Origin: JAGQYH01 sp041393015
GTDB taxonomy: Bacteria > Bacteroidota > Bacteroidia > Chitinophagales > JADIYW01
Direction of reading: 5' to 3'
DNA: 64,000 nt
Assembly: GCA_041393015.1 (NCBI GenBank)
Contig: JAWKKV010000003.1
Location: 62,001-126,000 of the forward strand
Positions 36,358 through 47,500 of the stretch are shown one piece after another. The translations under genes were made by a program, and so were the position numbers. The notes under the pieces are model-generated. The model did no database searches. It was not told the origin of the DNA and was given only the letters and a program-made list of their open reading frames with translations. Position 1 is the first letter of the stretch, and every line of letters starts with the position of its first letter.

Positions 36358-37116
36358 ATGAAGATCATTTTTCTAGGTACCGGAACATCAACGGGCATTC
36401 CTTTAATTGGATGTCACTGTGAAGTATGCGAATCTAATGATCCAAAAGATAATAGAACACGCTCATCTATATATGTTGAGCACGACGGTGTAAAAATAGT
36501 GGTCGATACAGGACCAGACTTTAGATCTCAAATGTTGAGAGAAGGCATAGATGATATTGATGCAGTGATTTTTACACATGCTCACAAAGACCATATTGCG
36601 GGATTAGATGACATTCGTCCAATCAATTATTTAAAGAAAAAAGTGATTGAAGTGTATGCCAGTGAGTTTACTATTGGAAGATTGAAAGCAGAATATCCTT
36701 ACATCTTCGATAAAAATTATCCTGGCGTGCCATTAATAGATTTACAACTTATTGAAAATAAAAAATTCAAAGTAAAATCATTAGATGTTCTTCCAATCGC
36801 CGGTAAGCATGGGGAAATACCGGTTTTAGGATTTAGATTTGGTTCATTTACATATGTTACCGATGTAAATTTCATCTCGGATGAGGAATTAGACAAAATT
36901 AAAGGAAGTGAGGTCTTCGTCATCAATGCCTTACACCATAGAAAACATCATTCTCATTTTACATTGGAAGAGGCGTTAGAAATAGCCAAAAAAGTGAAGG
37001 CGAAAAAAACCTACTTCATTCATATGAGTCACTTTATGGGAAAACACGAAGCAGTTGAAGCGAGTTTACCAAACAATGTTTTTTTTAGTTATGATGGCTT
37101 AATTATAAATCTGTAA
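36358..37116 (+). CDS. MBL-fold metallohydrolase (PhnP-like)
   Basis: A 252-residue metallo-beta-lactamase-fold phosphodiesterase-like enzyme. The di-metal motif is THAHKDHIAGLDD (His74, His76, Asp78, His79). The start FLGTGTSTGIPLIGCHCEVC is typical of the PhnP and related cyclic-phosphodiesterase group, with a Cys/His cluster (Cys19, His20, Cys21, Cys24) that may bind structural zinc. Later metal residues lie in YVTDVNFIS and YFIHMSHFMGKH. It is probably cytoplasmic; the substrate is unknown. No phn genes are nearby, so a C-P lyase role is not implied. Confidence 0.85.
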   Translation: MKIIFLGTGTSTGIPLIGCHCEVCESNDPKDNRTRSSIYVEHDGVKIVVDTGPDFRSQMLREGIDDIDAVIFTHAHKDHIAGLDDIRPINYLKKKVIEVYASEFTIGRLKAEYPYIFDKNYPGVPLIDLQLIENKKFKVKSLDVLPIAGKHGEIPVLGFRFGSFTYVTDVNFISDEELDKIKGSEVFVINALHHRKHHSHFTLEEALEIAKKVKAKKTYFIHMSHFMGKHEAVEASLPNNVFFSYDGLIINL

Positions 37117-37237
37117 CTCCTCTTTTAATTCTTGAAATGTTCTTAAACAATAGTTAACTAAGGTTTTTTTTGATGATAAGTCCTTTCCAGTCATAAATAA
37201 AATATCCTTATTTTCACGCTTTATTCAAAAATCTTAT

Positions 37238-38839
37238 ATGAAAAAACTTTCCATTTTACTTTCATCGTTATTAATTCCATTTTTCACTTTTGCCCAAGAA
37301 TTGGAAAAAATAGGGATTGATCAAAAAATAGATAATTTTTTTAAACCTATTGCCGATTGGGTAGGCGGTAAAATATTTTATCCCATTCCAATTGCAGGTA
37401 ATGATGTTCCATTCGTTCTAATTATATTGATTGGAGGAGCCTTGTTTTTTACGCTATACTTTAAGTTCGCCAATATATGGCTTGTGCCTACTGCTGTTCG
37501 AGTAGTAAGAGGTGACTATGATACCTTTGATAAACATGGTGCTGATATAGCAGAAGGCGACTCAACACCCGGAGAAGATATTTTTGAAACCATTAAAGTT
37601 GAGAAACTAGAAGGTGAGGTATCTCACTTTCAAGCTCTAACGGCTGCTTTGTCAGCCACCGTCGGCTTAGGAAATATAGCTGGTGTGGCAGTTGCTATTT
37701 CATTAGGTGGACCAGGAGCTACATTTTGGATGATATTAGCCGGTTTACTCGGTATGGCGTCAAAATTTGTCGAATGCACATTGGGCGTAAAATATAGAGA
37801 AGTTACACCTGATGGCACCGTACATGGAGGTCCTATGTATTATTTGTCTAAAGGATTAAAAGAAATGGGCTTAGGTGGCTTAGGGAAAGTATTGGCTGTG
37901 TTTTTTGCCATCATGTGTATTGGAGGTTCCTTTGGTGGAGGAAATATGTTTCAAGCCAATCAAGCGGCTGCACAGATTACACAGAGATTTGCTATTGAAA
38001 GTGGCGCAGCAGGTTTGATCATTGGTATAATAATGGACATAATTGTGGGTGTTGTAATCATTGGCGGAATAAAGCGAATTGGTTCTGTAACCGAAAAAGT
38101 AGTGCCCTTTATGGCATTAATCTATGTGGGGGCAGCATTAGTAATTATAGCTTTAGATATTAACTATGTTCCTAAAGCATTTTCATTGATAATTGATGGG
38201 GCATTTAATAGCAAAGCTGCATTGGGTGGAGTTGTAGGTGTATTGATCGTTGGTTTTCAAAGAGCAGCCTTCTCAAACGAGGCAGGAGTTGGATCGGCAG
38301 CAATTGCACACTCGGCTGTAAAAACAAGATATCCTGCTAGTGAAGGAGTAGTAGCATTGTTAGAACCTTTTATTGATACTGTTGTGATTTGTACAATGAC
38401 GGCTTTAGTCTTAGTGATTACCAATATTAAGGAAGGATTTTTTGAATACGGTGTAAAAGCTTCTCAAGGGGTGGAATTAACGGCTAGTGCATTTGATACT
38501 GTTATACCCGGTTTTTCGTGGGTGTTAACGCTAGCAGTAGTTCTTTTTGCGGTTTCAACAATGCTTTCATGGTCTTATTATGGCTTACAGGCTTGGAAAT
38601 ATTTGTTTGGTAAAGGAGAAGTTGCTGATATGGTTTATAAAATATTATTCTTAGTATTTGTTGTCATTGGAGCATCTATAAGTTTAGGTGCTGTGATTGA
38701 TTTCTCTGATGCCATGATTTTTGCCATGGTTTTTCCTAATATCATAGGCTTGGTTTTATTATCTCCTAAAGTAAAAGAAGAATTAAGCCGATACATGGTT
38801 AGAGTTAAAACAGTGAATAAGAATAACGCTAAAAAATAA
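37238..38839 (+). CDS. Alanine/glycine:cation symporter (AGCS family)
   Basis: A 533-residue sodium-coupled amino acid transporter. Family stretches are LSATVGLGNIAGVAVAISLGG, GPGATFWMILAGLLGMASKF, TPDGTVHGGPMYYLSKGLK and GFQRAAFSNEAGVGSAAIAH. There are about eleven membrane segments, and a signal-peptide-like segment (MKKLSILLSSLLIPFFTFAQ) precedes the usual start of the domain, as often in Bacteroidota homologues. It takes up D- or L-alanine or glycine. It has its own upstream spacer and a weak terminator-like hairpin downstream. Confidence 0.95.
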   Translation: MKKLSILLSSLLIPFFTFAQELEKIGIDQKIDNFFKPIADWVGGKIFYPIPIAGNDVPFVLIILIGGALFFTLYFKFANIWLVPTAVRVVRGDYDTFDKHGADIAEGDSTPGEDIFETIKVEKLEGEVSHFQALTAALSATVGLGNIAGVAVAISLGGPGATFWMILAGLLGMASKFVECTLGVKYREVTPDGTVHGGPMYYLSKGLKEMGLGGLGKVLAVFFAIMCIGGSFGGGNMFQANQAAAQITQRFAIESGAAGLIIGIIMDIIVGVVIIGGIKRIGSVTEKVVPFMALIYVGAALVIIALDINYVPKAFSLIIDGAFNSKAALGGVVGVLIVGFQRAAFSNEAGVGSAAIAHSAVKTRYPASEGVVALLEPFIDTVVICTMTALVLVITNIKEGFFEYGVKASQGVELTASAFDTVIPGFSWVLTLAVVLFAVSTMLSWSYYGLQAWKYLFGKGEVADMVYKILFLVFVVIGASISLGAVIDFSDAMIFAMVFPNIIGLVLLSPKVKEELSRYMVRVKTVNKNNAKK

Positions 38840-38854
38840 ACTGCTTTCCAATTT

Positions 38855-38879
38855 CAGAAAATAAAAATTCTGCTTTTTT
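38855..38879 (+). terminator. Weak intrinsic terminator candidate
   Basis: A 5-bp stem, CAGAA / TTCTG, with an 8-nt loop followed by CTTTTTT, 16 bp after the symporter stop codon. The short stem makes this uncertain. Confidence 0.35.
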
Positions 38880-38927
38880 ATGGAATCCTTCATGTTTTTG
38901 TCTCTTATATATATTAAGAGATAACTT

Positions 38928-39635
38928 ATGAAAAATAACTGGAAAGATTTCGTTCAATTCTCAAGTTCTGAAAGAAGAGGAATCATTACATTATGTGTAA
39001 TTGCTATTATTTGTGCTGCTTATAGTTACTTCGCTCCCAAATGGGTAAGCAATAGACAAATTGCAGATTTTGAGGAAAAATATGCGGAAGCTTTGCAAAA
39101 AGCGAGAAACTATAATGATTCAATCGCATCTTTCTCCAAATTAAAATACGCAAATTTTAATGATGAAGATGAGGCCCAACATTCTGTCAATAATCAAATA
39201 GAAACAGCACAAAAAAATCCAAAGCGTGAAACCCAGCAAAAAACATTTGAGCTAAACTCAGTTACTGCACAAGATCTTATCAAAAAAGGTGTTGTAAAAT
39301 CTGAAATTGCTTACCGTATCATTAAATTTAGAGATGGGTTAGGGGGCTTTTATTCAAAAAAACAACTTATGGAAGTGTTTGGAGTAACAGATGCAGACTA
39401 TCAAAATCTAGTTACTAAAGTAGAATTTAATAATAATTCAGTTAGAAAAATTGATATCAATAAAGCCTCTTTAGATGAACTTCAAGCCCATAGTTACATT
39501 AGTTCCAAGTTGGCTAATCAGATTATCAACTACAGAGAAAAAGTGAAACCATTCACAACTGCCGACGATGTGTTAAAATTGTATATGGTTGATGATGAAC
39601 TGCATTCCAAACTGATGCCATACATCCAATTATAG
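38928..39635 (+). CDS. Helix-hairpin-helix (ComEA-like) membrane-anchored protein
   Basis: A 235-residue protein with one N-terminal membrane segment (about residues 18-36) preceded by DFVQFSSSERRGII, a conserved Bacteroidota beginning. Two helix-hairpin-helix regions follow: FELNSVTAQDLIKKGVVKSE to residue about 160, and IDINKASLDELQAHSYIS to the C terminus. Such domains bind double-stranded DNA without sequence specificity, as ComEA does in DNA uptake. The orientation places the HHH part outside the cytoplasm if the membrane segment is an uncleaved anchor. Confidence 0.85.
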   Translation: MKNNWKDFVQFSSSERRGIITLCVIAIICAAYSYFAPKWVSNRQIADFEEKYAEALQKARNYNDSIASFSKLKYANFNDEDEAQHSVNNQIETAQKNPKRETQQKTFELNSVTAQDLIKKGVVKSEIAYRIIKFRDGLGGFYSKKQLMEVFGVTDADYQNLVTKVEFNNNSVRKIDINKASLDELQAHSYISSKLANQIINYREKVKPFTTADDVLKLYMVDDELHSKLMPYIQL

Positions 39636-39814
39636 AATATGGAATTTTACATCCATAAACAATGTTATAGCTATTTAAATCAAATAGATTAACACAATTT
39701 CCTAAACCTTTTGTTTATTTGCGCTGTCTATAAAGTATGAAAGAGCTCAAATGAAATTTATTTGGCTATTTTGTACTTTATTTTAATCTTTTTATTCTAT
39801 CTAAAATTTAAATA

Positions 39815-40960
39815 ATGAACTTCCAACCAACCGAAAATCAAAATATGATTGCTTCAATGATCAGAGATTTTGGTGAAAAGCATATTCGTCCTTATATGAT
39901 GGACTGGGATGAAAACCAAATTTTTCCAGTTGATACTTTAAAAGCTTTAGGAAAGTTAGGTTTAATGGGGATTTTAGTGCCGGAAGAATATGGAGGGTCT
40001 GGTTTTGGATATTTTGAATATGTAACTGCACTAGAAGAAATTAGCAAAATCGATGGATCGCTTGGTTTGTCTGTAGCAGCTCATAATTCATTGTGTACCG
40101 GTCATATTCTTAAATTTGGAAATGAAGAACAAAAAAAGAAATACTTACCAAAACTAGCAACAGCAGAATGGATTGGTGCATGGGGACTTACAGAGCCTAA
40201 TACTGGATCTGATGCTGGAAGAATGAAATGTGTTGCCCATAAAGAAGGTGACGAATGGGTAATTAATGGCACCAAGAACTTCATTACGCATGGTAAAAGC
40301 GGTGACGTAGCGGTTCTAATTGCAAGAACTGGCGAATTGTTAGACAGCCATGGTATGACTGCATTTATAATTGAAAGAGGCACGCCTGGTTTTTCAGGAG
40401 GTAAAAAGGAGAATAAACTAGGAATGCGTTGTTCAGAGACAGCAGAAATGATCTTTGATAATTGTAGAATTCCAGCTGAGAATGTTTTAGGTAAAGAAGG
40501 CGATGGTTTTATTCAAGCCATGAAAATTTTAGATGGTGGACGTATTTCAATTGCGGCTTTGAGCCTTGGAATTGCCACCGGTGCTTACGAAGCATCTGTA
40601 AAGTACGCCAAAGAAAGAGAGCAGTTTGGTAAACCTATTGCTGACTTTCAAGCAATTTCCTTTAAGCTAGCAGATATGGCCACAGAAGTGGAGGCGGCTA
40701 AATTATTAACTCTACAAGCAGCTGATTTAATGATGAGAGGCGAAAAGTTGACAAAGAAATCAGCTTTTGCTAAATATTATGCTTCAGAAGTTGCAGTAAG
40801 AAACGCTACTGAATGTGTGCAAATCCATGGTGGTTATGGTTATATCAAAGAATATCCTGCAGAAAAATTTTACAGAGATTCAAAACTGTGCACTATTGGT
40901 GAAGGAACTTCAGAGATTCAAAAATTAGTAATTAGTCGAGAAATTTTAAAAGGAAATTAA
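39815..40960 (+). CDS. Acyl-CoA dehydrogenase
   Basis: A 381-residue FAD enzyme that makes trans-2-enoyl-CoA from acyl-CoA in beta-oxidation or branched-chain amino acid breakdown. Motifs are GAWGLTEPNTGSDAGRM at the FAD/substrate site, YAKEREQFGKPI and, at the end, IHGGYGYIKEYPAEKFYRD and TIGEGTSEIQ with the likely catalytic base Glu363. The length fits short- or medium-chain dehydrogenases. It could act downstream of alkane oxidation, but it is 15 kb from alkB and such genes are general, so the link is weak. Confidence 0.94.
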   Translation: MNFQPTENQNMIASMIRDFGEKHIRPYMMDWDENQIFPVDTLKALGKLGLMGILVPEEYGGSGFGYFEYVTALEEISKIDGSLGLSVAAHNSLCTGHILKFGNEEQKKKYLPKLATAEWIGAWGLTEPNTGSDAGRMKCVAHKEGDEWVINGTKNFITHGKSGDVAVLIARTGELLDSHGMTAFIIERGTPGFSGGKKENKLGMRCSETAEMIFDNCRIPAENVLGKEGDGFIQAMKILDGGRISIAALSLGIATGAYEASVKYAKEREQFGKPIADFQAISFKLADMATEVEAAKLLTLQAADLMMRGEKLTKKSAFAKYYASEVAVRNATECVQIHGGYGYIKEYPAEKFYRDSKLCTIGEGTSEIQKLVISREILKGN

Positions 40961-41511
40961 TTTCTATATTTTCAGAATTAAAATAGTCGAACAAATACGC
41001 GTAAAGTTTAACAAAAACAGCTTTATCGGTTTGGTTTTCAGCGAGTTACAATTGCCGTAACAATAAGCTAAGAAAAATAATACAAATAAAGTTGTTGAAA
41101 ATCACGCAAATTTTAAAAATTAAGACTAAATTTGTCTATTCAAACCCCTGTACTAAGAACAAGTTAAGAGAACTAAAGCTACAAGTTTTATAACATGGAG
41201 GGGTTGCTAATACAAGTATATTGTGTTAATTCAAATTATAGCGATAATAATATCGCCCTCAACTCCTATAGCATAAATTTAAACGAGCAAAACAGCTCAA
41301 TAGTACATAATAACTCCCCAATAAAGTCTTATAGTTCTAGCAATAGAATGGACCCTAATGGCTGCAATGGCTATAATTTAGTGGTACAGAGACATAACTC
41401 CCCCCAACATAATTTCCCCCAAACAAACAGTTACCCCTTTGAAGGTTATTTAACAGAAAGAAAAATGCGACATGACAATCGCAATCAAGTAATAATTAAA
41501 ACCATACATAC
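40961..41511 (+). other. Long leader region of the giant adhesin gene
   Basis: 551 bp without a credible gene. TAAATTTG at 41127-41134 fits the -7 consensus, which would leave a roughly 370-nt 5' leader. A 106-codon open stretch at 41195-41515 is very rich in Asn and Ser and looks like chance. The segment after about 41200 is rich in A and C with short C runs, unlike its surroundings. I see no riboswitch that I recognise. Confidence 0.5.
41127..41134 (+). promoter_or_regulatory. Candidate -7 element for the giant adhesin gene
   Basis: TAAATTTG matches TAnnTTTG and is 378 bp before the ATG. TTG triplets at 41092-41097 are farther upstream than the usual 19-bp spacing. Confidence 0.35.
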
Positions 41512-44500
41512 ATGAGTCGTATGAGAAATATGATCAGTTGTTTATTTGTGTTAGCCATTTCATTGACTAGCACATCAATGCTTTTCGGACAAGCTGATTT
41601 GCAATTTAATGCAGTAGATGCCTTTTCAGAACCGGCACTGCAGGGAGAGTATCTAAACTTATCATTTGAAGTAACAAATGTGGGTAGCGATTTTCAACCT
41701 GGAGGAACGCCAACTGTGGATGTCTATTTTGACAATGATGGAAGTGGTACGCTTACTCCAGGAGATAATTTAATTGTAAAAGAAGATTTGGGGTCTGTTA
41801 TACTAAATGGACAAACAATCCAATTTAGCAATCAATACATATTGCCAATTTCTGTAAAGACTTGTCCTCTTTTACTTTCTATCGAAAGTGTAGATGGTCC
41901 TTTTAATTATGGAATTAGTTCTGTGCCTTATTTAAACGCAGGAAAAGATGTGGTTTTATGTGATAATGAAACTGGAGAGTTAGGATTGGGTGATGGTGTA
42001 AATGGTTATACTTATTTATGGACCGCAATCGGTGGTGCTGATATCAATGCATTAAGCGATGTTGCTATTGCTAATCCAACAATTAGTGCAGTGAACTTTA
42101 CAGATCAGCAAATTGAATGGCAATTTGTTTTAAATACAGATAAAGGCGCAGGTAGTAACTGCGATTTTAATGATACTGTTACTGTTTTTATATGTCCTAC
42201 AAAAATTGAAACGGTATGCTCAGGAGATGATTTTTCTTTCAATGTAAGTGCTACTGGTTATGATAATATTGTTTGGACGGGACCTAATGGCTTTACATCT
42301 GATCAAGCAACACCATTATTACAAAATGTGCAATTTTCTGACACTGGAGTTTATAAAGCAGTAACCTATTTTGATGGATGTGTTCAAGCAAAAGGATGTT
42401 TTAGATTAAGAATGAATGAAACGCCTTCAACGCCTCAGCCTTCAGCTAACGTACCATATTGTATTGGATCAAATGATACCTTAAAATTATTTGCTAATGC
42501 TACTGCAGATGAATATCAGTGGAGCGGACCCAACCAATTTACTTCAAGTGAACAAAATCCTACAATCGTAGGATTAAATGTGTTAAATGCCGGAACATAT
42601 CAATTAGTATTGGTAAATAATGGTTGTAGCTCAGATCCAGGATTGGTGAATGTGTCATTTGGAAATTGTACAGTAGATGTAGAAAAACTAACTAATGGAC
42701 AAGATGCAGACAATGCTCCAGGGCCAATCATTTTAGTTGATCTAGATGGTGAAATTGTAACTTGGTCGTATGTGGTTACAAATAACGGTTCAGTAGATTT
42801 AACTAATGTTACAGTAACGGATAATAAAGAAGGAGTTGTAGGAACAATTCCATTCCTTGCAGCTGGTGCATCACAAACTTTAACACTTACTGGCGACGCA
42901 GTTAGAATGATGTATTCAAATTTAGCTACAGTTGTAGGTCAGCCGGTTGATAATAACGGTAATCCAGTTGGACCTACGGTTACAGATTCAGATCCTTCAC
43001 ACTATACAGGAGTATTTATTAACGTTGAGAAGATAGCAGATAAGGATACAATTTGTCCAGGCGAGGAAGTAACTTATAATTTAATTGTACGAATGTTAGG
43101 TGGAGCACCTGGTGTTCAAATTAGAGATATAAGTATTGTTGACAATAATTTAGTTGACACATTAGATATAAATAGTCCATTCTTCGTTGGTACAGATGTT
43201 AACGGAAATGGTTTTATTGATTTTGCAGATGCTGATAGCAATGGAAAGAATGATGAGGAGTTTTTGTTTGAGTACGGTCTATTTTTAACAGAAGACAATA
43301 TCAATATTGCAAGGGATAGAGGAGAAGTTTGGTATGTGGATCCTATTTCAGGTGCTGAATTCTTTGTAGGAGTAGTTGGAAATAGAGATACTGTTAGTGT
43401 TGCTGTACTAGTTGACTCATCAAGATGTAAAGATATTGGTGATTTTGTTTGGTATGATATAAATAGAGATGGTATTCAAGACGCTTCCGAGCCAGGAGTA
43501 GAGGGGGTTACAGTTTATTTATTAGATGATTTAGCCGACACTATTGGAACTACAACAACAGATGCAAATGGATTCTATTTGTTTCCTGGGATTAGAAGAG
43601 GAACTTATCAAATAATTTTTGATATTTCAACAAATACTCAAGGATTGCCTTATGCCCTAACAGATAAAGATCAAGGAGGCAATGATGAATTAGATAGTGA
43701 TGCAAATCCAAACGGATCTACTGATCTTTTCCAACATAGACCAAGTATTCTTGGAGATAAGTTAGATTTGGATGCTGGGTTATATTTAGTGTCAGATATC
43801 GGAGACTTTGTATGGAATGATACAGATGGTGACGGTATCCAAGATGCGGGTGAAACTGGAATTGAAGGTGTTACAGTATATTTAATAGACGCAAACGGTG
43901 ATACTGTTCAAACTGATGTTACAGATGCTAACGGAGCATACTTATTCGAAGATGTAAATGGAGGCGATTACATTATTGCTTTTGATCCTACATCTAATGT
44001 AGATGGTCAACAATATACTGGCTCTCCACAAGGTCAAGGAGGAGATAATACAGTTGATAGTGATCCTAATGCAAATGGTATAGTAGCGATTACATTTGAT
44101 CCAACTCAAGGAGACAATTTAGATGTAGATGCTGGATTTGTTCCAACGGGAAGTATTGGGGATTTTGTTTTCGAAGACAGTGATAATGATGGTATTCAAG
44201 ATCCAGGAGAAAACGGAGTTCAGGGTGTAATAGTTTACTTAATAGATAATACAACAGGTGATACGGTAGCAACAGATACAACTGATTTCAATGGAGAATA
44301 TCTATTTGAAGATGTTCCTGCTGGTGAATATGTATTAGGTGTTGATCCTAACTCGATTGGTGATAGCGAGTTTGCTGATGCCAATCAAGGAGGAGATGAT
44401 GAATTAGATAGTGATATTAATCCATTAACAGGATTAAGTGATCCGATTAATTTTGATCCAACCAATGGTGATGACCTATCAGTAGATGTAGGGTTAACGC

Positions 44501-47500
44501 CAACATCAGACTTAGGAGATTTTGTATGGTCAGACACTAATGGCGATGGTATCCAAGATGCAGGAGAGCCTGGAATCGAAGGAGTAACAGTTTACTTAAT
44601 TGATGTTGCCACCGGTGATACAGTTGGTACGGATGTTACAGATGCAGCAGGTGCTTACTTGTTTACAAGTGTAACAACTGGTGATTATATTGTTTCATTT
44701 GATGTAACGACCTATACAAATGGTCAAGATTATACAGCTTCACCACAGAATCAAGGTGGAGATAACAATTTAGATAGTGATCCGAACCCTACAACGGGAA
44801 CAGTAGCAGTAACATTTGATGCAAGCAACGGAGATGACTTATCAATTGATGCTGGTTATATACCAACGGGTTCAATTGGAGATTTAGTATTCCAAGACTT
44901 AAATGGTGATGGTATCCAAGATGGAGGAGAGTCTGGCGTTGAAGGTGTAGTGGTATACCTAATAAATAATGTAACAGGAGATACTTTAGCAACAGATACT
45001 ACGGATGCTAATGGAGAATACTTATTTGAAGGAGTACAACCTGGAGAATATATTGTAGCATTTGATCCTAATACAATTGGAGATACAGAATTCTCAACAG
45101 CAAATCAAGGTGTAAATGATGAATTAGATAGCGATGCTAATCCAAATGGTGCTTCAGATCCATTCACATTTGATCCTACTAATGGAGATGATTTATCGGT
45201 AGATGCTGGTTTAACGCCAATCGCTGATATTGGAGATTTTGTGTGGAACGATACAGATGGTGATGGTATTCAAGATGCAGGAGAAACTGGAATTGAAGGT
45301 GTAATTGTTTATTTAATTGATGCCAATACAGGTGATACATTAAATACAGATGTAACAGATAACAATGGTGCATATTTATTCGAAGATGTAACTCCTGGAG
45401 ATTATGTAATCGCTTTTGATCCATCAAATAATACTAATGGACTTGATTTAACAGCTTCGCCACAAGATCAAGGTGGAAGTGATGCTACTGATAGTGATAT
45501 TAACTCTAACAATACAACAGCACCTTTTACATTTGATCCTTCTCAAGGAGATAATTTAGATGTAGATGCTGGATTTATTTGCACTCCAGATAGAATAACA
45601 ATAGATGCCACGACTTGTATCGCAGGAGAAGAAGGAACAACAGTTGATACCTTCACTTCAGCAGCAGGATGTGATAGTATTGTAACGACCATTACAACTT
45701 TATTACCAGCAGCGACTTCAACAGTAGATGCCACAACATGTGATCCTCAACAAGTAGGAACTACAGTTGACACCATCGTAGGAGGAGCAGCAAACGGATG
45801 TGATAGCATTGTAACAACAGTAACTACTTTAGTACCAGAAGTAACCAATACAGTAAACTTAACGACTTGTATCGCAGGAGAAGAAGGAACATCAGTTGAT
45901 ACCTTTACTTCAGCAGCAGGATGCGATAGTATTGTAACGACCATTACAAATTTATTACCAACAGCCACTTCAACAGTAGATGCCACAACATGTGATCCTC
46001 AACAAGTAGGAACCACAGTTGATACCATCGTAGGAGGAGCAGCAAACGGATGTGATAGCATTGTAACAACAGTAACTACTTTAGTACCAGAAGTAACCAA
46101 TACAGTAAACTTAACGACTTGTATCGCAGGAGAAGAAGGAACATCAGTTGACACCTTCACTTCAGCAGCAGGATGTGATAGTATTGTAACGACCATTACA
46201 ACCTTATTACCAGCGGCCACTTCAACAGTAGATGCTACAACATGTGATCCTCAACAAGTAGGAACTACAGTTGATACCATCGTAGGAGGAGCAGCAAATG
46301 GATGTGATAGCATTGTAACAACAGTAACTACTTTAGTACCAGAAGTAACCAATACAGTAAACTTAACGACTTGTATCGCAGGAGAAGAAGGAACATCAGT
46401 TGACACCTTCACTTCAGCAGCAGGATGTGATAGTATCGTAACGACCATTACAACTTTATTACCAACAGCCACTTCAACAGTAGATGCTACAACATGTGAT
46501 CCTCAACAAGTAGGAACTACAGTTGATACCATCGTAGGAGGAGCAGCAAACGGATGTGATAGCATTGTAACAACAGTAACTACTTTAGTACCAGAAGTAA
46601 CCAATACAGTAAACTTAACGACTTGTATCGCAGGAGAAGAAGGAACATCAGTTGACACCTTCACTTCAGCAGCAGGATGTGATAGTATTGTAACGACCAT
46701 TACAACTTTATTACCAACAGCCACTTCAACAGTAGATGCCACAACATGTGATCCTCAACAAGTAGGAACCACAGTTGATACCATCGTAGGAGGAGCAGCA
46801 AACGGATGTGATAGCATTGTAACGACAGTAACTACTTTAGTACCAGAAGTAACCAATACAGTAAACTTAACGACTTGTATCGCAGGAGAAGAAGGCACAA
46901 CAGTTGATACCTTCACTTCAGCAGCAGGATGTGATAGTATTGTAACGACCATTACAACTTTATTACCAACAGCCACTTCAACAGTAGATGCCACAACATG
47001 TGATCCTCAACAAGTAGGAACCACAGTTGACACCATCGTAGGAGGAGCAGCAAATGGATGTGATAGCATTGTAACAACAGTAACTACTTTAGTACCAGAA
47101 GTAACCAATACAGTAAACTTAACGACTTGTATCGCAGGAGAAGAAGGAACATCAGTTGACACCTTCACTTCAGCAGCAGGATGTGATAGTATTGTAACGA
47201 CCATTACAACTTTATTACCAACAGCCACTTCAACAGTAGATGCCACAACATGTGATCCTCAACAAGTAGGAACCACAGTTGATACCATCGTAGGAGGAGC
47301 AGCAAACGGATGTGATAGCATTGTAACGACAGTAACTACTTTAGTACCAGAAGTAACCAATACAGTAAACTTAACGACTTGTATCGCAGGAGAAGAAGGA
47401 ACATCAGTTGATACCTTCACTTCAGCAGCAGGATGTGATAGTATTGTAACGACCATTACAACTTTATTACCAACAGCCACTTCAACAGTAGATGCCACAA

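Noticed and set aside
39815..40960. Acyl-CoA dehydrogenase as part of an alkane degradation cluster
   Set aside because: It is about 15 kb from alkB with unrelated genes between; the family is common in general metabolism.
41195..41515. 106-codon plus-strand open frame before the giant gene
   Set aside because: Asn/Ser-rich, low complexity, no domain, and it overlaps the giant gene's start codon; it looks like chance coding in the leader.
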